Notes: generated from the letters alone by a model not told the origin. A stretch of DNA of 64,000 bases from CBDIBC01 sp965276635 (GCA_965276635.1 CBDIBC010000005.1:1984001-2048000); one strand, 5' to 3'. Counted from the first letter of the stretch, positions 35,223-44,171 are shown. Made by a program: numbers and translations.

Positions 35223-35639
35223 TCAGCGCAGGTGGAAATACGGCAGGGTGATGTCGTCGCCGAGTGGGTGGAGGGCCACCTCGACGGCCAGGCCGACCTC
35301 GACGGCGTCGTGCTCGCATCCGACCAGGTTCGACAGCATCTGCCAACCCTCGTCCATGTCCACCACGATGGGGACGTAGGGGACCGTGAACGCGGGGGTC
35401 TGAGGCCGCCACACCGTGGTCCAGCTGTAGATGGAGCCGCGCCCGGTGCTCGGCTCCCAGCGCAAGGCCTGCGAGCCGCAGTGGGCGCAGACCATGGCCG
35501 GGGTGTGGGTGGCGCCCTGGCAGCGGTCGCAGCGTTGGAAGAGGAGCTCGCCGCGGGCCAGGCCGTCCCAGAAGGGGCGCGACCAGAGACCGGGCTGGGG
35601 GTGGGGGATGGCGCTCCCCTGGGGTCGGAGCAGGGTCAT
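35223..35639 (-). CDS. DUF35 / Zn-ribbon OB-fold protein, thiolase partner
   Basis: The 138-residue protein has a rubredoxin-like zinc ribbon (CDRCQGATHTPAMVCAHCG) followed by an OB-fold (GSIYSWTTVWRPQTPAF, VPYVPIVVDMDEG). Such proteins form complexes with thiolase-like enzymes, including the retro-aldolase Ltp2 and hydratase ChsH2 systems of steroid side-chain breakdown. Its ATG overlaps the thiolase stop (ATGA), so the two are made together. Confidence 0.88.
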   Translation of the reverse strand: MTLLRPQGSAIPHPQPGLWSRPFWDGLARGELLFQRCDRCQGATHTPAMVCAHCGSQALRWEPSTGRGSIYSWTTVWRPQTPAFTVPYVPIVVDMDEGWQMLSNLVGCEHDAVEVGLAVEVALHPLGDDITLPYFHLR

Positions 35640-36802
35640 GGTTGGCCTTTCCCGAGGAGGAGGACGTCGGTGAAGAGTGCCCCGGCACCCCCACCGGAGC
35701 ACATCGCCACCTCGGCATCGGGGACTTGGCCCGTCGGGCAGGATCCGCGCACCTGCTGCACGCCTCGGATCACCCGTTGGAGGAGCTGCACCTGGGCGCC
35801 GCCGTGACCGAACGACATGAGGCCGCCGTCGGTGGTCACGGGGTAGCGCCCGCCGGGGCCGATGGTGCCACCCAGGACGAAGTCGCCGCCCTCACCCTCG
35901 CCGCAGAAGCCAAAGGCCTCGAACTGGCGGATGATCTCGAAGCTGAACGGGTCGTAGAACTCGCACACGTCCACGTCGTCGGGCGTGAGCCCACCCAAGG
36001 CGAACGCGGACCGAGCTGCCGTGCGGCCGACCCACCCGTTCACCAGTCCGCTTCGCCCCGTCCCGCCGAGGTCGAAGCTGGGCGGGTGCATGTAGGACGG
36101 CCCGAAGTGGTCGGTGTTCCCGCCGAGCACGAACACCGGTGCTTGCGCCAGGTGGTGTGCCACGTCGGCCCGGGCGAGCACCAGGGCGCAGCCGCCCTCG
36201 GATGTCGTGGCGCAGTCGAGGAGATGGAAGGGATCGGCGACCATGCGGCTGGCCAGGATGTCATCGGGTGTGAACGGACCCCGTCCGTGGTAGACGGCCT
36301 CGGGGTTGACGTGCCCGTTGTTGCGGATGGTGGCCGCCACCGTGGCCAGTGACTCGGGTGTCGTGCCGTAGACGTGCATGTGCCGTCTGGCGATGAGGGC
36401 GAACTCGGCGGCGGTGAACATCCCGAAGCCGACCACGAACTCGTGGGTGGGCCGGGTCCATGGTGCGGTCGATTGCCGCTCGGTGTAGACCCCGGCGGAC
36501 CCGGCGGCGATGAGGACCACCGAGGCCATGCCGGTGGCGATCGCCGCGGCCGCCTCCAGCACCGTGGGGATCCCGGCGGTGCCCATCGATCGCCACACCG
36601 GTCCGATCCGGTGCTGGTACACGAAGTCGGTTGCGCCGCCCACGCCGACGACACCGTCGACGTCGCCGGGTTGGAGGCCGGCGTCGCGGATGGCTCCCAG
36701 CGCGGCGGTCATGGTGATGCTGCGGGCGTCGTGGCCCTCGATCACCCGGGCCTGCTCGGTGTTGTGGACGCCGACGATGGCGACGTCATGGAACGGATGC
36801 AT
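35636..36802 (-). CDS. Thiolase-superfamily protein without N-terminal nucleophilic Cys
   Basis: The 388-residue protein has the SCP-x/lipid-transfer thiolase fold (AIVGVHNTEQARVIEG, DVCEFYDPFSFEIIRQFEAF, GGLMSFGHGGAQ). No Cys occurs before about residue 193, so the cysteine that attacks the substrate in true thiolases is missing. That, with the adjacent DUF35 gene, resembles Ltp2-type aldolases that cleave a beta-hydroxyacyl-CoA. AGAGG precedes ATG 36802, and the gap to the upstream CoA-transferase is 41 bases, so one operon. Confidence 0.85.
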   Translation of the reverse strand: MHPFHDVAIVGVHNTEQARVIEGHDARSITMTAALGAIRDAGLQPGDVDGVVGVGGATDFVYQHRIGPVWRSMGTAGIPTVLEAAAAIATGMASVVLIAAGSAGVYTERQSTAPWTRPTHEFVVGFGMFTAAEFALIARRHMHVYGTTPESLATVAATIRNNGHVNPEAVYHGRGPFTPDDILASRMVADPFHLLDCATTSEGGCALVLARADVAHHLAQAPVFVLGGNTDHFGPSYMHPPSFDLGGTGRSGLVNGWVGRTAARSAFALGGLTPDDVDVCEFYDPFSFEIIRQFEAFGFCGEGEGGDFVLGGTIGPGGRYPVTTDGGLMSFGHGGAQVQLLQRVIRGVQQVRGSCPTGQVPDAEVAMCSGGGAGALFTDVLLLGKGQP

Positions 36803-36843
36803 CGTTTTCCTCTCGTGCTCGCTGCTCTGCGGAGCCGGCCCGA

Positions 36844-39120
36844 CTACCTGACCAGGGCTTCGCCGATGATGCCCACTGACCGGAGCGCCTGGCGGGTCTC
36901 GTCGTCCACGCCTAGGTCCCTGAAGACCTCGTCGTTGTGCTGGCCGAGCAGCGGTGCCGGGCGGCGTAGCCAGGCATCGACCCCACTCATCCGGAAGGGG
37001 AGGCCCGGCATCCGCTGGGCTCCCGTCACCGGGTGGTGCTCGGTCTCGAACAGGCCGCGGTGGAGGATCTGGGGGTTGTCGGCAACCCGTCGGGGGGCGA
37101 TGACCGTGGCGGCGGGGACGCCGATCGCGACCAGCTGCTCGACCAGGTCGTCGGCATCCCAGGTGATCGTGCGCCCCGCCACCAGGTCGTCCAGCGCGTC
37201 GAGATCGTCGGGTGGGGCTGGGAGGGCTGTTCCCAGCAGGGCGAGCAGCTGGCGTTGCTGCTCGTCGCCGTCAGCGGCGATGGCCACCCACACGTCCTCA
37301 CCGCGACAGGCATAGACACCTTGCCAGACGCCGGGGGAGGGGCTGCGGTTCCCTCGTCGTTCCCCCGTGACGCCCGTCAGCTGGTACCCGATGGTCAGCG
37401 GCGCCGCCGCGTTCAGCACGGCCTCGACCATGGTCGACTCGACCAGGTGGCCCACGCCGTCGGCCTCCCTGGCCTCGAGCGCCAGCATCGCCGAGAAGGC
37501 GGCGTGCATGCCGGCGACGGGATCTCCGGCCCCGCCCACCAGCACCGGGGGGCCGTCGGGCCGGCCCGTGGCCCACGCCAACCCGGTCAGCGACTCCATG
37601 GTCTGGGCGAAGCCGGGATGATCCCGCCAGGGGCCGTCGAGCCCGAACGCGGGCATGCGGATCATGCTCAGCCTCGGGTTCAGCCGGTGGAGAATGTCCC
37701 AGCCCAGGCCGAACTGCTCCATGACGCGGGGGGTGTAGTTCTCGATGACCAGGTCGGCGGTCTGCAACAATCGCAGCACCAGCTCGTGGCCCTCCGGGCG
37801 GGTGAGATCGATGGTCACGCCCCGCTTGTTGGTGTTGGCGGCGTGGGCGAGCGGGCCCCATTCGCACCACTGCGGGTCGTCGGGGCTCTGGGGGCCGGCA
37901 TAACGCATGAGGTCGGGTCGGCGGACCGACTCGACCTTGATCACGTCGGCGCCCAGGCAACCGAGCGCCTGGGTGGCGGAGGGCCCCGCCCACCACGCGG
38001 TCAGGTCGACGACCCGGGTGCCGGCGAGCGGTAGGTGCTGGGGAGCGGGTGTTCTCGCCGTCGGCGACGGCCAATCGACCGTCCCGTCGTCGGCCGCCGG
38101 GTCGGGGACGGGACGGAACGGCCGTCGCTCCTCGTCGTCCAGGCGATACGGGACCCGGGGTTGGCGGAACCGACCGGAGGGGTGGTCCACGAAGACGCCC
38201 CGCCCGGCGAACTGGGCGAAATCCATGACCTGGGCCCCGTCGAGCACCGGCGCGACCGGGATCCGCAGGAGCATCGCCTCCTCCAGCACCTGGGCGGAGG
38301 TGCGGCGCCGGGTGTAGCCGTGGAGCATCTCCCAGAACGATTCCCGATTGGCGAACCGAGGGCCGGCGCGGATGTAGCGATCATCGTCGGCCGCGTCGGG
38401 CCGGCCGATGAGCACGGCGAGGTCGCCGAACTGCTGGGCGCTGTTGGTGGTGAACGTCACCCATCCGTCCATGGTCGGCTCGATCGACGGCACCTCGATC
38501 CGCCGGGCGCCGGCGATCGGCGGCGGCCGATGGCAGGCCTCGGCGAAGTCGGCAAAGACCGACGGAAACGTCACCATGCCGATGGCCATGCAGTCGAAGA
38601 CGGCCACGTCGACGTGGCCCCCGGCGCCGCTGCGCCGCGACTCGATGCACGCCGCCAGGGCGCCGACCCCGGCGTAGGTCCCGGCCAGCCACTCACCGAG
38701 ACCGCCCCCCGCCGCCAAGGGCGCCTGGCCGGGCAGTCCTCGTCCGCCGGTGGACCCGCACGCCGCCTGCATGGTGAACTCGGTCGCCGGTCGTCCCGCC
38801 CACGGTCCCGTCGAGCCGAATGGCGTGATGGTGACGATCACCTGCGCAGGCGCGCGCCGTCTGGCGGCGGCGACGTCGAAGTCGGCGCTGGCCACCACGA
38901 TTTCGGCCGTGTCGACCAATGGTCCCTCGGTGCCGCAGCCGACCGAGCGCTTACTCGTGTGCAGGTAGGCAAACAGGCCGGGATCGTCGCGACGACTCTG
39001 GTGGCCGGCCGCCGACTCGACGATGACGACGTCGGCGCCGGCGTCGGCCAACAGCTTGGTGCAGTACGGGCCGGCGATCCCCGACGTCAGATCCACGACC
39101 CTGGTCCCCCGCAGGGTCAT
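36844..39120 (-). CDS. Double CaiB/BaiF (class III) CoA-transferase
   Basis: The 758-residue protein is two full CoA-transferase III domains in one chain. Domain 1 (about 1-340) opens MTLRGTRVVDLTSGIAGPYC and carries the expected catalytic Asp176 in VDVAVFDCM. Domain 2 (about 366-758) opens PLAGTRVVDLTAWWAGPSAT and has Glu at the equivalent place (VESTMVEAVLN). Members move CoA between carboxylic acids, often activating a substrate for degradation. As first gene of the operon it probably provides the acyl-CoA for the thiolase-like enzyme. Its start is next to two repeats that look like operators. Confidence 0.88.
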   Translation of the reverse strand: MTLRGTRVVDLTSGIAGPYCTKLLADAGADVVIVESAAGHQSRRDDPGLFAYLHTSKRSVGCGTEGPLVDTAEIVVASADFDVAAARRRAPAQVIVTITPFGSTGPWAGRPATEFTMQAACGSTGGRGLPGQAPLAAGGGLGEWLAGTYAGVGALAACIESRRSGAGGHVDVAVFDCMAIGMVTFPSVFADFAEACHRPPPIAGARRIEVPSIEPTMDGWVTFTTNSAQQFGDLAVLIGRPDAADDDRYIRAGPRFANRESFWEMLHGYTRRRTSAQVLEEAMLLRIPVAPVLDGAQVMDFAQFAGRGVFVDHPSGRFRQPRVPYRLDDEERRPFRPVPDPAADDGTVDWPSPTARTPAPQHLPLAGTRVVDLTAWWAGPSATQALGCLGADVIKVESVRRPDLMRYAGPQSPDDPQWCEWGPLAHAANTNKRGVTIDLTRPEGHELVLRLLQTADLVIENYTPRVMEQFGLGWDILHRLNPRLSMIRMPAFGLDGPWRDHPGFAQTMESLTGLAWATGRPDGPPVLVGGAGDPVAGMHAAFSAMLALEAREADGVGHLVESTMVEAVLNAAAPLTIGYQLTGVTGERRGNRSPSPGVWQGVYACRGEDVWVAIAADGDEQQRQLLALLGTALPAPPDDLDALDDLVAGRTITWDADDLVEQLVAIGVPAATVIAPRRVADNPQILHRGLFETEHHPVTGAQRMPGLPFRMSGVDAWLRRPAPLLGQHNDEVFRDLGVDDETRQALRSVGIIGEALVR

Positions 39121-39136
39121 GCCCGTCCCCTCGTCC

Positions 39137-39188
39137 TGGCGCCGACACCTGCGCCAAGACCGTCTGGCCCCGGTGACACTTGTGCCAA
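39137..39188. promoter_or_regulatory. Candidate TetR operators O1 and O2
   Basis: CCGACACCTGCGCCAA (39142-39157) and GTGACACTTGTGCCAA (39173-39188) are direct copies (12 of the last 14 bases match). O1 also contains TGGCGC...GCGCCA. They lie between the divergent CoA-transferase and TetR genes and resemble the palindrome at 41096. Confidence 0.6.
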
Positions 39189-39217
39189 CCCAACGCGATG
39201 GGGCCCGGTCCCCGGCC

Positions 39218-39223
39218 TAGCAT
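39218..39223 (+). promoter_or_regulatory. Leaderless -10 box TAGCAT
   Basis: TAGCAT, CTCGGCC, GTG 39231. It favours GTG 39231 as the start of the TetR gene over the longer frame. Confidence 0.5.
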
Positions 39224-39230
39224 CTCGGCC

Positions 39231-39866
39231 GTGGACTCGCCGCTGTCGTCGCGCCAGCTCCGGTCGGCGGCGACCCACGAGCGGATCGTGGAGGCCGCCA
39301 TGAGCCTGTTCGTGGAGGCCGGGTTCGGGGCGACCACCGTCGAGCAGATCGCGGCGCGAGCCGAGGTGGCCCGCCGGACCTTCTTCCGCTACTTCCCGTC
39401 GAAGGAAGCCGTGCTCTTCGCCGACCTCATCGCCCGCCAGCGGTGGGCGATGGGCGTGTTCGACGCCCGGCCGGTCGGGGAGCCGCCGTTGACCAGCCTG
39501 CTGGCGGTGTTCGGCGAGCTCTGCGAGCAACCCATCGACCGCGGCCGGCGCCAGCAGGTGCGCCGCATCGTCGCCCGCCAGCCCGACCTGTTGACCCTGC
39601 AGCGCCGGGTGGCGGTCAGCGAGTTCGAGGAGCAGCTGGTGGGCAAGCTGCTGGCCCGTTCTGCCGGCCGGGTCGCCCAGGAGGAGGCGCGGGTCCTGAC
39701 CAGCACCGTCCTGGTGTGCGTCGAGTCGGCCTGGCGGGTCCACCTGACGAGCGGACGGTCCTCGCTGCGCGCCCAGTTCGACCTGATGGTCGATGCGTGC
39801 GTGCGGCACTGGGGTGCGGAGGAGGCGGTCGCGCCCGTCAGACCTGGGCACGTTGCGGAAGCGTGA
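39231..39866 (+). CDS. TetR-family regulator
   Basis: The 211-residue protein has the TetR HTH (ATHERIVEAAMSLFVEAGFG, IAARAEVARRTFFRYFPSKE, in part) and a variable ligand domain. It is divergent from the CoA-transferase operon and convergent with the amidohydrolase gene, whose 3' end it overlaps by 29 bp. It probably represses both, using the related palindromes at 39137-39188 and 41096-41115, with release by a CoA-ester or the substrate. Target assignment is inference. Confidence 0.88.
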   Translation: MDSPLSSRQLRSAATHERIVEAAMSLFVEAGFGATTVEQIAARAEVARRTFFRYFPSKEAVLFADLIARQRWAMGVFDARPVGEPPLTSLLAVFGELCEQPIDRGRRQQVRRIVARQPDLLTLQRRVAVSEFEEQLVGKLLARSAGRVAQEEARVLTSTVLVCVESAWRVHLTSGRSSLRAQFDLMVDACVRHWGAEEAVAPVRPGHVAEA

Positions 39867-41025
39867 TGCGGTAGAGCCGAGCGGCGTTCTCGCCCATGAT
39901 CCCCCGCCGGGCGTCGTCGTCGTCGACGTCGGCCAGGGCCTCGGCCGCGAACGCCAGGCCGTCGGGGTAGGTGCACGTGGGGTGTGGGTAGTCCGTCTCG
40001 AACATCAGGTGCTCCCACCCGAGTGTCCGTATGGCCTCGGGGATCCCTCGGCGCTCGAACCAGAAGCACGAGTGGATCTGGCGGCGGAAGTAGTCCGACG
40101 GAGCCATGCTCAGGTGCTCGACGGCACCCGGTGCCATCTCCCCGATCTGGTAGTCGAGGGCATGCAGGACGAACGGGATCCAACCCACCCCGCTCTCCAC
40201 CGACACGACCTGCAGCGCCGGGTGCCGCTCGAGGACGCCCGAATAGATCAGGTTCCCGATCACACCGGCATTGTTGATGTAGAGCATGGCCGAGCCCAGG
40301 CCCAGCTTGGTCTCGCCGTTGAGTGACGGCCACGGCACGGACCCGTACCACGACATGGCCGACTCGCTGGCGCCGATGTGGAAGTTCACCGGTAGCCCCA
40401 GATCGCTCGCCGCCTCCCACACTGGGTCCCAGTGCGCCTCGCCCAGGTCGGGCAGGCCCTGGTCGTGCGGCGCCGCGGTCGTGTTGATCCCGTGCAGGCC
40501 GATCTCGCTCATCCGGGCGATCTCGGCGACCGCCAGGTCGATGTCCCAGAAGGGCAGGATCCCCATCGGGAGCAGCCGGCCGCCGGACTCCTCCTGGATC
40601 TCGGCCATGGCGTCGTTGTAGATCTGGACGCAGAGGCGGCGCAGCTCGGCGTCGGCGACCATGCTGAAGCGCTGCCCGCCGAATCCGACGCTGTTCGGGT
40701 AGATGATCTCGCCCCAGACCCCCTGCTCGTCCATCATGGCCATCCGGTCCGGCACCGAGTAGGCGCCCGCGTGGACGTCCTCGATGTGCCACCGGAAGAA
40801 GGTCGTTCCCGGCACCTTGCGGCCGTCGACTCCCACCACCCCCGATGCTCCGGCGCGTGCCAGGGTCAGGCCGTCGAACATCCAGGTGGGCTCGCCGTCG
40901 ACGACCTCCACGCGGGGGACCCGGTCCCGGTACGCCGCAGGGGCTCTCGAGGTCCACAGGTCGTGGGGCTCGGTGAGGTGTGTGTCGGCGTCGATGATGC
41001 ACATTTGGTCGAAGCTGGTGAACAT
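39838..41025 (-). CDS. Amidohydrolase family 2 (ACMSD-like)
   Basis: The 395-residue TIM-barrel metalloenzyme has metal-binding IIDADTHLTEP at the N-terminus, LPVNFHIGASES (His) in the middle and HLMFETDYPHP (Asp) near the end. The family contains decarboxylases, hydratases and hydrolases acting on aromatic or ring-cleavage acids. A GAGGGGAG site precedes ATG 41025. A perfect 20-bp palindrome lies 71 bp upstream. With the neighbouring CoA-transferase/thiolase-like operon it suggests breakdown of a cyclic or aromatic acid. Confidence 0.87.
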   Translation of the reverse strand: MFTSFDQMCIIDADTHLTEPHDLWTSRAPAAYRDRVPRVEVVDGEPTWMFDGLTLARAGASGVVGVDGRKVPGTTFFRWHIEDVHAGAYSVPDRMAMMDEQGVWGEIIYPNSVGFGGQRFSMVADAELRRLCVQIYNDAMAEIQEESGGRLLPMGILPFWDIDLAVAEIARMSEIGLHGINTTAAPHDQGLPDLGEAHWDPVWEAASDLGLPVNFHIGASESAMSWYGSVPWPSLNGETKLGLGSAMLYINNAGVIGNLIYSGVLERHPALQVVSVESGVGWIPFVLHALDYQIGEMAPGAVEHLSMAPSDYFRRQIHSCFWFERRGIPEAIRTLGWEHLMFETDYPHPTCTYPDGLAFAAEALADVDDDDARRGIMGENAARLYRITLPQRAQV

Positions 41026-41095
41026 TCAGGCTCCCCTCACGGCTGGCCGACTGCTACTCACAGCGAGCAGGTGCTCGCCGCGCACGATATCAGTC

Positions 41096-41115
41096 TCGTG
41101 GCACTGGTGCCACGA
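41096..41115. promoter_or_regulatory. Perfect 20-bp palindrome, candidate TetR operator O3
   Basis: TCGTGGCAC, TG, GTGCCACGA: 9-bp arms, no mismatch. GTGGCACTGGTGCCAC matches O2 (GTGACACTTGTGCCAA) at 13 of 16 positions. It lies upstream of the amidohydrolase gene in the gap 41026-41191. Confidence 0.65.
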
Positions 41116-41191
41116 ACCGCTTGGGGCCCTACGAACGAGATCCCACAGCTCCACGACGCGAGCACTCGGCGGCTGAGCAACCCGCCGGCTG

Positions 41192-41695
41192 TCAGGGCAG
41201 CGGGCGAGCCATCGCAATCCGGGGCCATCGGTCCAGGCCGGCGGCGGCCTCCCGCTCTCGGAGCCGGCGCAGCCACGGCCATCGGTCGTCGGGGACCGGA
41301 CGAAAGCCCAGGCGCCGGTAGTACGGGGCGTTCCATGGCACGTCGACGAAGGTGGTGAGGGTGACGACGTCGCATCCGTGGGTGGCGGCCCATGCGGCGG
41401 CGTGCTCGATCAGGGTGCGGCCGATGCCCCAGCTCGCCCGGTCTGGGTGCACGGAGACCTGCTCGATGTGCAGGGCGCCCTCGATGTGGCTGGCGACCAG
41501 GTAGGCGCAGGCGGGGTCGCCCGGGTCGGCGCGCACCCACGCTCGTCCGGCCTCGGCGAAGACGGCCAGCTGGTCGAGGGACAAAGGTGGCTCGTCGGCG
41601 ATCTCGCCCATGCCCACGTCCCGAAAGGCCTCGCCCGCCGCCCGTTCTACCGCTTGGAGGTGGGCGAGCTCGTCGATGCGAGCGGCGCGGATCAC
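41192..41695 (-). CDS. GNAT N-acetyltransferase
   Basis: The 167-residue protein has GNAT motif A (IEQVSVHPDRASWGIGRTLI) and motif B (APYYRRLGFRPVPDDRW). It moves an acetyl group from acetyl-CoA to an amine; the substrate is unknown. GTG start at 41695. It is 28 bases downstream of the permease fusion gene on the same strand and may be its operon partner. Confidence 0.88.
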   Translation of the reverse strand: MIRAARIDELAHLQAVERAAGEAFRDVGMGEIADEPPLSLDQLAVFAEAGRAWVRADPGDPACAYLVASHIEGALHIEQVSVHPDRASWGIGRTLIEHAAAWAATHGCDVVTLTTFVDVPWNAPYYRRLGFRPVPDDRWPWLRRLREREAAAGLDRWPRIAMARPLP

Positions 41696-41723
41696 TGTGG
41701 ATCGGCGGCCGGTCGTGAGCTGC

Positions 41724-44171
41724 TCAGGGCGACGGCGGGGTCGGGCCGCCGCGCAGCTCGTAGATCGGGTTGATCATGGTCGTACGCCCCCGGCGCACGC
41801 CGACGGTACCGTCGACGATCAGGCGCGACCCTGGAGCCAGGCCGGGGATGTGGCGCCGCCCGAGGAAGGCAACGGTCAGCCGTCCGCTCTCGTCGGCCAG
41901 CACGCACTCGAGGGTCGGGACGCTGCCCCACGGTTGCACCTTCACGGAACGGACGCGCCCGCCGACGCGCGCCCGCTGCCGGGGCCTGACGTCGGCGATA
42001 AGAACGGTGGCGGGAGCCGCGTCGAGCAGCCGATGATCGATCTCGGACTCGACGGCGTCCACATTCCCGTCGCCCGACCGGCTCGTCGGCCGCTCGCCGG
42101 TGGGGGCGCCGTTCCTGGTGGCGATCGGCGGACCGCCGTTGACGAGGTCTCCAGGTTCTGGGTGGCCGGGGCGATGGTGCTGCCGGCGCCGCTCGTCGAG
42201 CTCGCCGTCGACGTCGAACGGCACGATGGTCGCGGTGACATGGGGGAGGCGGCTGACCGCCGCGGCCATGCGCTCGCCGGCGGAATCGTGCAGGAACCGG
42301 CTCCAGGCTCGCTTGTAGGCCCGTCGGGGGAGCAGGACGCTGACCTCCGTGCGCCCGTCGGACGCTTCCTCGTCGGCCAGCTCGGCGCAGGCGCGCACCA
42401 CCCGGCGGTCGGGGCATTCGATCAGCTCGAGAGGGAGCCGGGCGAGGCCCATCCGGGTCCACCGTTCCTGCAGGCGGGCCGCCCGCTGCTCGTCGATCAC
42501 GAAGTGCACGGCCCGCAGCTCGTCCACGCTGAGGGTGCGGGCGTACTGGATGGCCCGGGAGGTCGCCAGGTCCAAGCGGTCGACGAGGAGCAGTACAGCG
42601 GCGCGAGGGAGTGGTCGGGCTTCGGCCGCGGCCTCGGCGACGGTCTCGCCCAGCACTGAGGACTCTTCGCGATAGCGGTGGTTGAGGCGGGTGAGGCCGA
42701 ACCACAGGACGGGAAAGAGCACCACGACGGTCCAGGCACCTTCGGTGAACTTGGTGACGGCGAAGATGACGACCACGGCGAACGACAGCACGGCGGCGAA
42801 GCCGTTGATCCCCACCCGTACCCGCCAACCGGCCGCCCGCTCCCGCATGTGGTGCTTGGTCATCCCCGCGCCGGCCATGGTGAAGCCGGTGAAGACGCCG
42901 ATGGCGTAGACAGCCACCAGGGAGTCCACCCGGGCGCGAGTGACGAGGAGCAGGACGACCGAGATGACCGCCAGGACGATGATGCCGTTCGAGAACACCA
43001 GCCGATGACCCCGCTTGGTCAGCTTGGCCGGCAGGAAGCGATCTTCGGCCACGAAGCTGGCCAGGAACGGGAAGCCGTTGAAGCTGGTGTTGGCGCCCGT
43101 GTAGAGGATCAGCACGGTGGCTAGCTGCACCAGGTAGAAGACGGCCTGGCCCACCATGGTGGTGCCGAAGACGGCCTTGGCCTCCTGAGAGAGCACGGTC
43201 GGTGACCCGCGGAGATAGGGGACGGCGTGGGTGACGTGCGCCAGGTACGAGACGCCGAGGACCAACGAGCCGAGCGTGACGGCCATGACGGTGAGCACTC
43301 GCCTGGCGTTGCGGCCCTCCGGTGGGCGAAAGGCACCCACCCCGTTGGAGATGGCCTCCAGCCCCGTCAGCGACGATCCGCCGTTGGCGAACGCCTTGAG
43401 GATGAAGAACAGCGACACGCCGAGCAGGAGCCCGTGGCCGGAACCCGTGTGGTGGAGATGGCTCGCCGTCTCCTGGTAAGCGCCCTTGCCCGGTGTGACC
43501 AAAGGCAGCCCGCTGATGGCATCGCGGACAAGGCCGACGACGATCACCGCGGCGGTGGTGGCGATGAACAGGTAGGTGGGGATGGCGAAGGTCCGGCCCG
43601 CCTCCCTGAGGCCGCGCAGGTTCACGTACACCAGGACGACCACCACAGCCACGGTGATGGGCAACTGGTACGGCACCAGCGACGGGATGGCGGACGTCAA
43701 TGCGTTGGTGCCGGCTGCCGATTGGACGGCAACGGTGACCGTGTAGTCGATGAGCAGCGCCACGGCGGCGATCTGGGCCACGTTCAGCCCGAAGTTGTCG
43801 CGCGCCACCACATAGGAGCCGCCGGCCTTGGTGTAGACCATCACGACCTGGCGGTACGAGAGGGTGACGAAGAACAGCACCACGATGATGGCGATCGTCA
43901 CCGGGAGAAGCAGCGAGAAGGCGGCCACCCCGGCCGCTGGCACCAGGATGGTCAGCATCTCCTCCGTGCCGTAGGCCGTGGAGGAGATGCAGTCGGGGGA
44001 CAGGACCCCGAGGGCGATGGGCTTGCTGAGCCGCTCCTCGGAGAGGGCCTCGGTGACGAGTGGTTGGCCGAGCAGGTGACGCTTGAGGCGGTAGCTGCGC
44101 GTCTCGGGCAGGTGGGGTTGGATGCGACCCGGCGGCCGGTCCGGTGCGGCGGTGGGCGCGGCCATGCGCAT
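41724..44171 (-). CDS. APC-family permease fused to C-terminal OB-fold
   Basis: Residues 40-520 are an APC-superfamily permease with about 12 membrane helices (ISSTAYGTEEMLTILVPAAG, TKAGGSYVVARDNFG, GGSSLTGLEAISNGVGAF). Residues 520-670 form a cytosolic domain like those of KUP/APC relatives. Residues 725-815 form an OB-fold (VGGRVRSVKVQPWGSVPTLE, LIVDGTVGVRRGRTTMINPI). In many actinobacteria a similar OB-fold protein is a separate gene close to the permease and Trk genes. The substrate may be amino acids or K+. TAGACA lies just before the ATGs. Confidence 0.87.
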   Translation of the reverse strand: MRMAAPTAAPDRPPGRIQPHLPETRSYRLKRHLLGQPLVTEALSEERLSKPIALGVLSPDCISSTAYGTEEMLTILVPAAGVAAFSLLLPVTIAIIVVLFFVTLSYRQVVMVYTKAGGSYVVARDNFGLNVAQIAAVALLIDYTVTVAVQSAAGTNALTSAIPSLVPYQLPITVAVVVVLVYVNLRGLREAGRTFAIPTYLFIATTAAVIVVGLVRDAISGLPLVTPGKGAYQETASHLHHTGSGHGLLLGVSLFFILKAFANGGSSLTGLEAISNGVGAFRPPEGRNARRVLTVMAVTLGSLVLGVSYLAHVTHAVPYLRGSPTVLSQEAKAVFGTTMVGQAVFYLVQLATVLILYTGANTSFNGFPFLASFVAEDRFLPAKLTKRGHRLVFSNGIIVLAVISVVLLLVTRARVDSLVAVYAIGVFTGFTMAGAGMTKHHMRERAAGWRVRVGINGFAAVLSFAVVVIFAVTKFTEGAWTVVVLFPVLWFGLTRLNHRYREESSVLGETVAEAAAEARPLPRAAVLLLVDRLDLATSRAIQYARTLSVDELRAVHFVIDEQRAARLQERWTRMGLARLPLELIECPDRRVVRACAELADEEASDGRTEVSVLLPRRAYKRAWSRFLHDSAGERMAAAVSRLPHVTATIVPFDVDGELDERRRQHHRPGHPEPGDLVNGGPPIATRNGAPTGERPTSRSGDGNVDAVESEIDHRLLDAAPATVLIADVRPRQRARVGGRVRSVKVQPWGSVPTLECVLADESGRLTVAFLGRRHIPGLAPGSRLIVDGTVGVRRGRTTMINPIYELRGGPTPPSP

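Noticed and set aside
39389..41002. 537-residue minus-strand frame across TetR and amidohydrolase genes
   Set aside because: It is in a shifted frame relative to the clearly recognisable amidohydrolase.
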